Shown here one piece after another: positions 33,601 to 44,290 of a stretch of DNA of 64,000 nucleotides. The translations under genes were made by a program, and so were the position numbers. A model generated the notes under the pieces. It did not search any database, was not told where the DNA came from, and saw only the letters and a program-made list of their open reading frames with translations. The DNA is taken from NCBI GenBank assembly GCA_016490735.1, contig JAEMWC010000123.1, positions 642,501 to 706,500 on the forward strand, written 5' to 3'. Each line of letters starts with the position of its first letter. The stretch's first letter is position 1. The DNA is from Pachyseris speciosa (taxonomy: Eukaryota > Cnidaria > Anthozoa > Scleractinia > Pachyseridae).

Positions 33601-36600
33601 CCCTGATTGTAAATTGTGATTATTTGGTCTCTTTTCAGTCATTTGTACTGAAATTTGTTGACTTAACGTTTGGCTTGCCATAGAAGGAGTTACCAAAATC
33701 AATGATTGTTTTGATATTGTTTCAGTGATTATTACCCCAGCCCCTGCCAGTGCTGGTTATATTGTCAATGGAGTTACTGGTCAAGCTGTTGTTCTTCCAA
33801 GCACCTCGACTACTGTGCAAGTGACATCCCCACAGGCTGGCAGTGTTTTGGCACCTAGTGCAGCCATGGTGTCACCCACATCAAGTCCAGTGAGGCCATC
33901 ATCAGCACCAACCACACCCAAGGCTAAGAGCACAACTCCAAGCAAACCCAAGAGAACTGGATCTTTGGCGCTGTTTTTCAGAAAGGTAAATTGTTTTCCA
34001 AAAAGGATGGTCATTGGTACTGTCTGTATGAATGAAATCCTGTCAGAAGGATTAGTATCCTAAGGGAAGCTGTTAAGCATTGCTGTCTTGTTGTAATGTT
34101 GATCATGCTGTGCAAATTTGTTTAATTTTTTTAATTTTGATAATATTAATGGGTTGATAATGGTGTTATCTAATGATAATAATATGTAATGATAATATTA
34201 CAGGGGTTTCATTTAGATTTTGAACAGGCACAGGAAGGCGATCTCTTTTCACAGGCAAATATGTTTGGGTTTAATTTCTTCATCACAGAAAATTGACTTG
34301 ATGCATTCTCGGCAGGCAGGCAAGCAAAACTATATATACAGCCAACCTTTTTGCCTGATGTCTGGCCCTTAATGAAACCCCTGATATTATTGTTGAGTGT
34401 ATTCCACTAGTACTATTTATTAAGCTGTGAAATGTGTTTAGACTGATTTCAAAACTATGACTATTTAAGGGGGGACTAACTTAACTACAGACTTAGCGTT
34501 GTTGCCAAGGGATTTTTACGGATTGTATTTGTAAAACACGGTTTTACGGTGTTTTTGCCACTTTATTGGTGAGACGTGCGAAGAGGTGAACATGTATAAC
34601 TTACAAATTGCCATTGTGCATGCGTAACTTGCCCCAGGCCCTAACCACGCCTTAGAGAGAAAAATCCCTAAAACTAGGAGAAAATTATGTGAAGTTCCGA
34701 TTTTTTTTGCCAGTCGGAGATATTCCAGCCTTCTTTACAAGCCTACGTAAGCAATTGTTGTTAACGTACATAACTGCAATGATAATGACGAAATGGTATG
34801 AATTTGAGTGCTTATAACGTCATAAATCTCACAAAAACGCGAATTTCCAAAAATCGATACGTAGAGTTTTGCACCTTGGCAATCATTAACCATTGGCACC
34901 ATTTTCAATATCCAGAAGTGTACGCTACCCGAGTTTTAGGCCTTTTTCTGTTCTGGTCATGTGACTTACCAAATATGGTTGTGACTCGAAAATCTTGTAA
35001 ACCTTTTTGATTGTAAAAACATAGCCAGACAGCTTGCCTGTGCACGGTTAGGGTTTCCAAGATAGGAGGGTTGGGAACTTTCCATAGCAACAATGTTAGC
35101 TCATTTTGTAGTTAAGTTAGTCCCCCTTAAATGAAGACTGGTTACTATGTTACCAGGAGATATTTTGTGAGTTCAGCCATCTGGCAGGTTCATAAACACA
35201 GTGTGGTGAAAAAGAAAGGTAGATGGTTTATTTCAAACGTGACAGATTTAATGTTCATTATGCCACAGACGTGGAACAAAGAAAGACTTGAGCAGTACAG
35301 GTGACTCAGAGTTTGCATTGTTTCCAGTGCCTTTTTGATAAGTGTTTCTCTGTTCTATTTACAGCTTTACCATCTTGCCAGTGTCCGCCTCAGAGATTTG
35401 TGCACAAAACTTGATGTCCAGGAGGATCTGCGCTTAAAGTAAGCTCACTTGCTCACTTACAAATTTTTCGACTCTATGTGTGTGTTTTAAATGAACACTC
35501 CCCTTCTCCTAATAAAGTTTCTACTACCTTGCTTGAAATAAAAATAGAAATTTCCATCTTTTTTGTAAGAACATCCTATGCTATCACATTAACACTAAAC
35601 ACGATTGATTGGATGCTGGTGACAAAATTAACTTTAACCCACTGACGCCCGAGACTTTTTACAGTTTTGAGTGATTTTCTGTATATAAACAATCCATAGG
35701 ATTTCGTGACTCCATATTTGGGGTTGCCATGGAAAGTGCTGCTGTTCAAAAACACTGTAGGCTTGAGTTTTCTGGAAACATTCTGACATAGCCATTTTGC
35801 TTCATTGAACAATAATAACGGCTCAAATATGGTTTGTGTGCGATTTTTGGTAAGTTTACAGCCATTTTTCATCTTTAGTAGCTGCCTGATGAGCATCATT
35901 AAGCGTGAAGGTAGCTAAGAGTTCACTTTCTCTTGTGACCACTGAAAAACACAACAAGCGCAAAATTTCGGTGGTAGGTCAGAGTGGCTGTGGACTTAGT
36001 ATAAATATGAAATATGTGGGGTTAGGAACGAACGATGTCAAAATTTCTGGCTATTTCCCAGCATGCAACTTTGCGGTCATGATGTTGAAAGTCGAGGCAA
36101 GGCCAGGATGGACTAGAACGAGAGGCTGGGCTTGGCCCAGGCAATGAAGAAGAGCAAAACAAATCACTTCTAAGCTAGAAGTAGGACTGAATTTTGCTGT
36201 GAATGTTGACTTTTGGGTTAGCAACGATGATTTCCTTAAAAAGAAACTGAAGACAAAAACATGATTTTTGTTGTTTTTCTATAACGTTAAAAACAGTCAT
36301 TTTTGTTATTGTCCAAATTCAGACGCTGTTATTCTGCAAAAATCACTGACTTTTTTGTGTTTATTGGGTTTCTCAATTTGAGGGACTTTCTAGTCAATGC
36401 TCACAACTGATAGTTAAGGCAGTGTTTGCATGATTGAGAAAGTTGCAGTTTTTTAAAGCAGAGAAGTCTTGTACAGGCGCATGAGGGCACATTGGATCTT
36501 AATCCATTTCATTTGCAGGATGTGGACATGTTTTGAACATACAGTTATGCACATGACAGAGCTTATGAAAGACAGGCACATTGACCAGATTCTGATGTGC

Positions 36601-39465
36601 TCCATTTACGTCATGGGAAAGGTACGTTTCATTTTTGATTGGTATTAGAGTGGGAACTTAAAGTAATTTTAAACAGTCATTTATACAAAACCAATCCTTA
36701 TTTTGGGCTGGACTAGAAAAAGTAGTCCTTTTATAAATTTGACCCTTGATTTACTGTTTATTTTTACAGGTTACGAATGCAGACCTTTCTTTCCAGAATA
36801 TCATGAAGTGTTATCGCACTCAACCTCAAGCTGTCAGCCACGTAAGGTTCTTTGCTGTTGTATCAGTCATATAATCAGAATTGATAGTGAATATGCCAGT
36901 CTTTAAAACTGTAGTCACAGTTAATACCTCTTACTAACCGAGTTAGAGGTCCTTACTGTAAGTTACGGAGTGAGTTTTTTCCAGTTGTTTATAAAAATAA
37001 ATTAATGGGAAAAACGAGGATCTGTAACTTACAGTACGGACTTAGAAAACAAGGTCAGTAAGATGTTTATTTTATCTCTGAGGTTTATCTGGTGCGCGGG
37101 AAAGAAAACTAGTTGAAGTCAAGCAGGCCGTACTGTAGAATACAGCCCGCAAAATTGACGAATCACAGCGCACGTACTAAGTGACAGATATAATAAAGTC
37201 TTTTAGACTCACAGTTAAATAAGATCTTACTTTTCTCTCACCTCAAGGTTTACAGAAGTGTGCTTCTCAGAGGAAGAAGACGAGCTCCAATTGGAAGCAG
37301 TGGTAGTGATGGCAGCGCTAAAGGTAAGATTTGAAAAAGTCGCTTTTTAATTTTCTTCCGTTTGTTCTTATTTGTTTTGCTTTTACCCTTGGGTTAGGAA
37401 AGGGAAGGAACTGCAATATGCTGTTTGGAAGCATATCTCATCTTCTTAAAATAAAATAAAAATTGTATAGAAATGAAGTGTCTCAAATGCAGTTGGCCTG
37501 GATTGTAGATATATTAATCTAACTTAACTTAATCCCAAAACACTAGTGGCAATCACTGAGAGAGAGAGACCAAAACTAAACTGTCGCATCCTATTATTGT
37601 AGGTATCAAAAGTGAACCGGGTAGTAGTGGACCTGCCAGCCCAGTTCAGGGTTCCAGCAGTGCAAGGGCTAGCCCTGTGCGAAGTTGTAGCACTGTGCCT
37701 TCGACACCTCCTCAAACTAGCGCCCAAACCTCAGGATCCAGCAGCACTGAAAACAGTCCAAATATTGATGGCGAAAGAGGAGATCTTATAGAATTCTACA
37801 ACAAGGTAAGTAAAAAAAGACAAGTGACAGAGTGTTGGAAATCCAAAAGATGTTCTTTTATTGATAATTGATTGGAGAATTTCTAACATTCTTGACAATT
37901 GTTCTCTTTTCAGGTGTTTATTAAGAGAGTGAAGAACTTTGCACTCAAATTTTCAGCTGGGGATAGAGCAGTAAGTTAAACTTTGGTTTTTTAGTTGAAT
38001 AATAATATTCCATTTTGACCATCCTACCTTTCTTTGTAAGGTATATGATTTAGTAATATAAATCTACTAGCGTTCTATCACAAATATGATTCTCTGATTG
38101 GTTCTGCTACTCACTATCTATTCTGTGATAGATAGTGAGTAGCGATTGTCAGCATAATGTCGGCCGCCTCTTCGTGTTTTCGAAGTGTCTGCAAGGAGGA
38201 TTTAGATAATTCACTTGTTTAGTTTTGAACAACAAGAAGATTTATACTAAAACAATTAGATTATTCGCTCTCTATTTCTACGCATGATAGCTGATTCAGG
38301 CTATACCCTTATCAGCTATCACGTGATAGAAATCTTGAGTTCATAATCTAATTGTTCAATAGAGCAGTTTTGTATAAAGCAGCTTGACATAGATGCATAC
38401 CACTCAGAGCCGCTGCTTTCTGCCACTACCAGTGCATTCTTTATTGTGGACTAGCTCTTAGTTATAATTTACTCTACCGCAAGGCAGTAAGTCCATCTGC
38501 AACCAATAAGTCGTCAGTAACACTTGCCACCCCACCCCTCCCCTCCTATATTAAAGAATATCTTTTTTGAGTTTGCAACAATGTTAAGGTGATAAGAAGA
38601 AAATTTTAAATTGTGCAGGTATATGGTTAACCTACGTTATTTTCATCGCTTTTTCAGCTGGACTCCCCTCCTCTTTCTCCTCTGCCAGTGATGAAAAACC
38701 AGGCGCACTCACCAAGACGCAAAGTATCCTCAAGACATCCAGTGTACATTTCCCCTCACAAGAATGGTAAATGGCTTTCACACTGATAAATGCAGAAACT
38801 GTGATTTGTTTAATTATGCAGGGGAAAGCCAAAAGTAGCCAGGCATTCCAATCATTGTGGGACAGTCAATAAGTTTGTTTTTCTAACAAAGTTTTCATGA
38901 GTCAAAGAGTCTACTTGCTCAGAGAACATTAATTTTTGTAATTTTTACTTTATTTTCAAGGAGTGTCGATGACACCAACTACGAGGATGTTGTATTGCTT
39001 CAAAGAAAGCCCGGCTGAGGTAAGTAGTGTTTGCTATAACTGCAACAATTGAAGAGGCTAGTGACTATTTAGGTCAAATTTTTTTTGTCGTAGAAAGTGC
39101 CCGAGTTTTTGCATATGGCCTTCAATTTACTTACTTAACAATGCCTTGCTGGTTTTTTTTTTTTTTTTTGCCATTTTAAATATGTAAATATAAATATAAA
39201 TAAATAATTAAATTGAAGGTCATATGCCAAAAATCGGGTACTTTTGACGAAAAAAATTTTGACTTAAATAGTCACTTAGGAGGGTTTTCCACTAGCCTCT
39301 TCAATTATTGTAAATTAAATTGTGGTTGTGACATGATCAAATTGTCAAATGAAGAATGATCGTCGCAGTTGTGAACGCAATTTATGCAATTGCGAAAAGA
39401 AGCCTGAAAAAAATTCAGGACTTCAACGGGGTTTGAACCCGTGACCTCGCGATTACCGGTGCGAT

Positions 39466-39506
<41 letters not shown>

Positions 39507-39716
39507 AGGTCAATTGTGGGTTCATATGTTCCCGTGAAAGAAATGAGTGTGAATGATATATGAAATAATTCATACATGAACTGCGGAAATGAAATCAAAT
39601 GAAGAATGATCGTCGCAGTTGTGAATGCAATTTATGCAATTGCGAAAAGAAGCCTGAAAAAAAATTCAGGACTTCAACGGGGTTTGAACCCGTGACCTCG
39701 CGATTACCGGTGCGAT

Positions 39717-39757
<41 letters not shown>

Positions 39758-39966
39758 AGGTCAGTTGTGGGTTCATATGTTCCCGTGAAAGAAATGAGTG
39801 TGAATGATATATGAAATAATTCATACATGAACTGCGGAAATGAAATCAAATGAAGAATGATCCTCGCAGTTGTGAACGCAATTTATGCAATTGCGAAAAA
39901 AAGCCTGAAAAAAATTCAGGACTTCAACGGGGTTTGAACCCGTGACCTCGCGATTACCGGTGCGAT

Positions 39967-40007
<41 letters not shown>

Positions 40008-40019
40008 AGGTTTTGACCT

Positions 40020-40060
<41 letters not shown>

Positions 40061-41889
40061 ATCGCACCGGTAATCGCGAGGTCACGGGTTCAAACCCCGT
40101 TGAAGTCCTGAATTTTTTTCAGGCTTCTTTTCGCAATTGCGTTCACAACTGCGAGGATCATTCTTCATTTGATTTCATTTCCGCAGTTCATGTATGAATT
40201 ATTTCATATATCATTCACATGATCAAATTGGTTAAACTGGGACACACTACCAGAGTGCGACAAAAGTGCTGTCTGATAGCCCTGGGCTAGTGGAGCGACC
40301 CACCAGGTTAGCATGTTTTTGTCATGAGTTGCCCGATGGGCAAGCAGCATTTGCTGAGATAAACTAAATGTTGGGTGTGTTTCATGTAATGGTTAAAATG
40401 GTCATCAGTTGATTGGGTAAAAAGGAAAGACTGGCTGATCTTAGTAATAATTTTTTTTTATTTTGTCATTTCCCCAGCCGCTTCGACCTTACAGTTAGTA
40501 GATCAGGTTTTGCTTATAATTTGTGATCCTGTGATCTGCAATCAAAATGTATCCCAAATTATTATATTTTTAATTCTGCTGACGGAAATGTGTGGCTACA
40601 GTTAGCTCTGTGATTGTTTGAGATCGTCTGGGATTATAATGGAAACAGCTCTCTTTGCGATTGTCTGTGATCTGCGATCCACGATTGTCTGCGATCATGT
40701 GGAAACCAGGCTTAATGGGACTTGACGCAAATTTGAGTGAAATTTTAAGGAGTTAATGTAAAAAAAAATGTTTTGAGACACCACCAGACAGTTGACAGTC
40801 TCCAGAAGGACACTGCAGGTTGCTGGGGAACTGTTTAAATTGGTGTCCATCAACTAATTTTCTGCTTCCAATTCCAATTTTAAACCTTCATTAAATCATC
40901 AATATTCCCTATTTCCCTAAATTGAACTAATCCTTTGAGAAAAATTATCTCTTCTCAAATATGCCCAAAAATCACCCAAAAATTGACAACATACACCACA
41001 ACACAGCTTCGTGTGATGAGCAAAGGGATTTTGGATTGCTTGAAACACAAACGAGATATCAACGTCAAATCCATGTTAAGCGACGCAAAAACTGTGTTCA
41101 GGTTAAGTCCCGCCTTAAACTTTATTGATATTTTAAGAGTACATAAAAATATAAATTTGGACTAGCTCCTGAAGGTCCCAGGCTAGTACCGGGCAAGCTG
41201 GTTTTTCATTTTCATCTCACCCTGACTACCCTGACTGAACAAATGTTCCTTCCCCCTCCAAATCCCTCCAAAAATGTTGTAGATAGAATTGTTGTTCCTA
41301 CTTTACGTTTGGCAGATTGTGTAAATTGCTTTTTTGATATCCTTTACATGAGTTACCACTCACCTTAAAAACTAATGACATACCAATTAATAAATTAAAC
41401 TGCTGTTTGTAATTCCTCTGTTTTCAAATCTGCTGGAGAAGAGAGATATCCTGGTTAATCCTCTTAAAAAATCAACAGACATATTCTCCTCTTTCCTTAT
41501 ACTTCATATGGTACTAATTTCTTGAATGTGTTTAAAATTCAAGGTATCCTATCTTTGTGGTCTTTTCCTTCATTTGCTTGGCTTGTGTTTGATCCGTTTG
41601 ACTTGTAATCAAGGGAGAATCGAATAAGACATCAAGGTTAACAGAATAGAAATTAGGTGCCAATCAGTTTTGAGGGGGTTAAGAAATTGTCTTGTTTTTT
41701 CACCCACAGAAACTTCGAGACATCAACCAGATGCTGAAGCAAGGTGCAGGAGAAACAAGCCGTAAGCGAGCACTGCTGCAGGACGACAAAAGTAGTCAGC
41801 CACCTACCAAGCGATCCTCTTCAGAGGAGTTGCTGCAGCGCAAGCTTACAAGCATGATGGAAGAGCGACAAGCATCTGCTTCAAGATAA
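15454..41889 (+). CDS. RBL1: Retinoblastoma-like protein (p107/p130 class), 29 exons
   Basis: Nuclear pocket protein that binds E2F4/5-DP and DREAM components to repress cell-cycle genes. Exons: 15454-15594, 15757-15893, 15997-16197, 16454-16518, 23337-23465, 23575-23661, 24820-24893, 25800-25864, 26000-26143, 27029-27068, 27443-27509, 28992-29093, 29345-29426, 30241-30327, 30535-30594, 30768-30850, 31236-31356, 32317-32527, 33053-33232, 33726-33985, 35365-35438, 36519-36621, 36770-36841, 37248-37323, 37603-37805, 37914-37970, 38658-38766, 38961-39019, 41710-41889. All have GT/AG borders and agree in phase except exon 11, which has two extra bases. Without them the product is 1088 residues (human p107: 1068). 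Exons 2-5 encode the N-terminal cyclin-like domain (LIQFFSKMKKW, DDLVNSYHLLLCCLDL). Pocket A runs from exon 12 to 18 (LKLAEILYYK, RTFPWMIEIFDISPFYFYKV), and pocket B from PKRTGSLALFFRK in exon 20. The spacer keeps an RxL-type motif (RRNL, exon 19) and several SP/TP sites. RBL1 and RBL2 arose from one ancestor, so the symbol is approximate. Confidence 0.93.
18912..18991 (+). repeat. tRNA-derived SINE head or tRNA relic
   Basis: An A-box-like GTGGCCTAGTGGGTTAG at 18914 and a B-box-like GGTTCAATCC at 18970 have tRNA spacing, but the acceptor and anticodon arms do not pair well. Long pyrimidine tracts follow. Treated as a SINE or tRNA relic rather than a functional tRNA. Confidence 0.5.
19764..19838 (+). 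repeat. Second tRNA-derived relic
   Basis: TCATTAGCGCAATCAGATAAG resembles a tRNA D-arm/A box, and GAGTTCAAGTCC about 46 bases on fits a B box. Arms are imperfect. It lies in the same intron as the relic at 18.9 kb but differs from it in sequence. Confidence 0.4.
20457..23231. mobile_element. Non-autonomous element with about 280-bp inverted arms
   Basis: The left arm (20457 to about 20735) starts AAAACGGACAAAAATACTTC. The right arm (about 22217 to 23231) is its reverse complement, split by a later 729-bp MITE at 22447-23175. Both arms carry several subterminal repeats of the type ATATAAAACTT(G/C) and share GGCCTCTGGAAAAGGG at their inner edge. The 1.5-kb centre has no coding frame of note. 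I could not define a target duplication. Without the nested insert it would be about 2.0 kb. Confidence 0.75.
22447..23175. mobile_element. TA-target MITE, copy 1 (729 bp), nested
   Basis: Begins CCGTATTTATTCGTCTATAA and ends in the near-complement TTATAGTCAAATAAATACGG, with TA on both sides, suggesting TA target duplication. It splits the right arm of the 20457-23231 element, so it is the younger insertion. A second copy at 28085-28937 is highly similar along its length and includes additional inner sequence. Neither encodes a transposase. Confidence 0.85.
23797..24297. repeat. Dispersed repeat family, copy A (about 500 bp)
   Basis: Closely similar to 58507-59003 on the same strand. Shared landmarks in order: GAGGTTGGGT, ACCCAAACCCAGGTCGGTAG, the C-rich GCCCTGCCTGCCACACC, GAGTTCAGTGGAAG, an AT-rich microsatellite, a G-run block, and TTAACTAGGTTAAATTGCAT at the end. 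It lies in intron 6 of the p107-like gene. The G-run block at 24033-24049 has four runs of at least three Gs separated by single A's, a potential G-quadruplex. Family unknown. Confidence 0.8.
24386..24632. mobile_element. Inverted pair of Penelope-like terminal fragments
   Basis: Two fragments face each other: 24386-24462 (minus sense; CAGAGTTGATAAT through GCTGACGTTTCGAGCG) and 24482-24565 (plus sense; CAGACGAAGGG through ATCAACTCTGTTG), followed by GATAAACAAAATTTTCGTGT and CCACCGACGCAGCACC. The core phrase CTGACGAAGGGxTAAxGCTC then GAAACG is one I associate with the terminal repeats of Penelope-like retroelements, which carry hammerhead-like motifs. Here it is degenerate. The family name is inference from memory. 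Confidence 0.45.
27443..27509 (+). pseudogene. RBL1: p107-like exon 11 with a 2-base surplus (frameshift)
   Basis: The first part of this exon reads RSLAPSTPLTG, matching the human p107 block APSTPLTGRRYLREKE. The frame for the following RRYLKEKDP begins at 27481, two bases out, because the junction reads GGCAGAGAAGATAT. Read straight through, it hits TGA soon after. Exon 10 ends in phase 0 and exon 12 needs two preceding bases, so the exon should be 65 nt and is 67. One AG of an AGAG repeat is extra. All other exons are intact, so an assembly or sequencing error, or a heterozygous null allele, is likelier than a dead gene. Confidence 0.75.
27690..27735 (+). repeat. Imperfect (GAT/GGT)n microsatellite
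   Basis: Interrupted trinucleotide repeat TGATGATGATGGTGGTGGTAG in intron 11 of the p107-like gene, just upstream of the palindromic MITE. Confidence 0.8.
27749..27922. mobile_element. 174-bp palindromic MITE
   Basis: Nearly the whole element is a fold-back. The left arm GATTCCATGTT...CTGTTCAGTAATAGATCACA (from 27750) is matched by the right arm ending at 27920, including GTCAAAATGTGGTAAAAAC on both sides. The loop is about 40 bp. The arms differ by a few bases. Located in intron 11 of the p107-like gene. Confidence 0.85.
28085..28937. mobile_element. TA-target MITE, copy 2 (853 bp)
   Basis: Same family and orientation as 22447-23175, with the same ends (CCGTATTTATTCGTCTATAA and its complement) and flanking TA. 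Longer than copy 1 because it keeps about 125 bp near the left end (GATCCCGGCTATAAGCCGAG onward), which copy 1 lacks. It sits just upstream of exon 12 of the p107-like gene. Confidence 0.85.
29722..30256. repeat. Tandem duplication (2 x 269 bp) including a splice acceptor
   Basis: The segment starting GCTCCTTATAGGGCCATACA at 29722 repeats, almost identical, at 29991. The second copy ends in the real exon 14 acceptor and first exon bases (CTCTCAG then CCGTCCCCTGAC at 30241-30252). The first copy carries the same acceptor and 12 exon bases at 29972-29983, after which it diverges. The upstream acceptor is therefore a decoy. Confidence 0.9.
34469..35126. mobile_element. piggyBac-type MITE with TTAA target site (658 bp)
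   Basis: Ends are GGGGGACTAACTTAACTACA and its exact complement TGTAGTTAAGTTAGTCCCCC, bounded on both sides by TTAA (34465-34468 and 35127-35130). TTAA duplication is the hallmark of piggyBac elements. No transposase is encoded. It lies in intron 20 of the p107-like gene. Confidence 0.85.
38106..38355 (-). repeat. Dispersed hairpin repeat family, copy 1
   Basis: Contains a terminal hairpin (GCTACTCACTATCTATTCTG against its complement, 38106-38143), a middle part with TTCGTGTTTTCGAAGTGTCTG, and an outer imperfect palindrome at 38256-38350 around AGCTGATTCAGG / TATCAGCTATCACG. It is the reverse-oriented relative of the copies at 62860-63108 and 63765-63990. Located in intron 26 of the p107-like gene. 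Confidence 0.7.
39345..40216. mobile_element. Composite SINE insertion: three direct units plus one inverted
   Basis: Three units of about 250 bp start GAAGAATGATC at 39351, 39601 and 39852. Each carries a minus-strand tRNA-Thr-like head (39418-39491, 39669-39742, 39919-39992). A fourth, inverted, unit joins head to head at about 40013 with its head on plus (40035-40108). A single 14-bp direct repeat ACATGATCAAATTG flanks the array (39331-39344 and 40217-40230), so the array behaves as one insertion or grew after one. It occupies intron 28 of the p107-like gene. Confidence 0.85.
40035..40108 (+). tRNA. tRNA-Thr-like SINE head (probably not a functional tRNA)
   Basis: The sequence GGCTTCATAGCTCAGTTGG through CCCCGTTGAAGTCC folds with a full 7-bp acceptor stem, D arm and T arm (GGGTTCAAACCCC), and would present GGT (Thr). 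Two things argue against function: there is one extra C in the anticodon arm (TCGCA...TCGCGA), and the base before the anticodon is C rather than the near-invariant T33. Identical heads occur on the minus strand at 39418-39491, 39669-39742 and 39919-39992. Annotation pipelines may call these four as tRNA-Thr. Confidence 0.5.
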
Positions 41890-44290
41890 TACAGTAATCA
41901 TAAAATTTTATTTACCAGTAATGCTTTTTACAAAAAAGTGTCAATTCGTTACTCTTTAACATGGTCAACATTTTCTGTAACTTGTCTTTGGAAAAACTGG
42001 TTGTTCTTCAAGACCCTTTATATATACTTAAATGAAGGGAAGATAGCCAGATTTTTCAGTTAGTTAAGGAGTCAAAACAACTTCTACACATTCACAACTT
42101 TACTCAGGCCTAGGAGCATGTTTGAGCATTGATGCAATCAGATTGCATCTTTGTCACTTCTCTGAACTATGCAGCAACGAGTGGACACATTTGTAATTTA
42201 TTGAGTAATAATGATGTTGCCAGCAACATTGCATTGTAGAATGGGGGAACCCAAATTCCTCAAGTCCCACAACACCACCAACCCTGCAGACAAGTCATAA
42301 ATTTGTATTTGTGCACTGAAGCTCAGACCAGAAACTGCTCATTACAAATAACATTTTAGTATTTTATCCGATTGAATTAATCTGCTTTTTATTTGCTTTC
42401 AATATGGTAATGGTTCTTCATGTAGGAACAAGTCAGTTTTAAATTTCGACAATTAAGATGAGGTGATAGTATTTTACATTCATTGCCTTTTTTCCATTAA
42501 AATGTCAGAATAATAATCCATGCAGTTGCTTAGTTTCTTGCTCGTGATCTAACTTAGAGTGCGACAAAATTTCATCTAATTTATTATAAAATTTTCATGT
42601 CCCCTTCATGTTTTTACCCTCACTCACCTTTTCTTACTATAATTTCAGCAGCTTTCCTGTCAGTTTGTCTTTGTGGCAGTTACCTTAAGAAATTTGTTCA
42701 GTAGTTTGTGTCACTTTAGAGATCATGTGTTGTTCAAGTGCTTTTCCTGTGGAGTTTTCCTCTCCTGGTTTTTGTCATATTAAAGAAAAAACTAAGAAAA
42801 TCCTTCCAAACTATATCAAAGCTATGACAAGACACCCAATCTTGCATAAGATTCCAGTGGTTTTTATTAGCATTCCTGCCCAGGATTCATCTAGACTAAG
42901 CAAGCAAGGAATAGATTGCAGTGACAGCTGGAAACCATGGCAAGGGAAGATTTTCTCTGGATTCTTTTTTTCGTTTTGGGAGTTGTAACTGGTAAGATGA
43001 AAAGTGAAGGACCAGAGAAAACCAAGTTACAATTAGCAAGTCGTTATTTTGTTTCCAGTCAAATTACCCAAGTTGACAACTGAGATAAGAACTGCACCCA
43101 GCAGTGGTTATCACGAGAGAAGGAGTACCCCATTTTATGAACAAAATTCTCACTAGTACTTGGGCAGTGTCCTGTAGCTCCAGCACCAGTTATCTTCTGA
43201 AGCTCTAAAATGGATAAATCTATTAAACAGTAATCTTCAAATTTAATATCCCTTGGAGATATTCTTGCGGGTACAACTCAGTCACAACACAAAATGTTCC
43301 AGAGATAGTTCTTAACCTTCCTTTCCTGCTACCACTGTATGTATTAATTTAATGTAACTTGTATTGAAGGAGTATTTAATTTATATTTTAGCAGACTTCA
43401 GCTGCGCAGCTTGTTTCCGTTGTAGGGAACTTTTACTACTTATTTACAGGTGCTTCATGTTTTAGATTGAAATTTCCAAGTACAATGGAGTTGTAGAAAT
43501 GCCTTTGTTCCTGGAAACTCATTTTATGGCTATTATTATGATATTATACATGTTGACGTGAAGGCTAGGCATGCAAAACACAAAGCTACTTTGTACTATG
43601 TACTTCAAAGTTCACTGTCAATGAGGTTGAGTTTCTCAAAACGTGTTTTATTCTGAGGAATCCAATGATGTTAGCAGATAAATACTCGACTGATAAGAGA
43701 AAATGTAGCTGAAATGACTAACAGTAATAATAGAATACAAAATGCTATTTTATGTTGAAGTTGGATTTCTTAAGAATTGAGAAGAGCAACTACCATTCTG
43801 TTAGTCTGCAATCATTGACTGTGAGTTTTTGGTACAACAGCAGCGATTTTATAAAGCAAATAATGCGTGAAAGAGTTCACGTATTTCTTGGCTCATTGTT
43901 TCCAGATTTTTTGTTACCTTAGCCTTTAAAAACATGCTGATTTAGAGATAAACAAGATTAACTATGGAAAAAAAACTTGGGCTTTTTATTGCTGCCTATC
44001 CTGTAATGAGAGTTGAATTTTCTTTGTACCTATATTGTGCCATGGCTGCTGTAGTGGGAGAGGCTGGAGAGTAAGGATTCTGCTTTTACTGTATTCCACT
44101 CTCCCCACCCCTTTTCTGCAGTATTTCATTGAATAGTTCTGTGATTTAAAGTTAAATTCCAGACCTATTTTTTTTTTGCATTTCAGCTGGACTGCAGGCT
44201 TACCTGCCTCAGTGGCCTGCAGGGTTTTCCTTGTTGTCACCTGTGAACAGCTCAGTTGCTGGCAATTATGCAATAAAGAATCCTTGCTGT
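41890..44290 (+). other. RBL1: Presumed 3' untranslated region of the p107-like gene
   Basis: No coding similarity. An AATAAA hexamer at 44271-44276 is a possible poly(A) signal; earlier ones cannot be excluded. Nothing else notable. Confidence 0.35.

Noticed and set aside
33725..34063. 112-codon frame read as a separate gene
   Set aside because: It is exon 20 of the p107-like gene (PKRTGSLALFFRK) running on into the intron.
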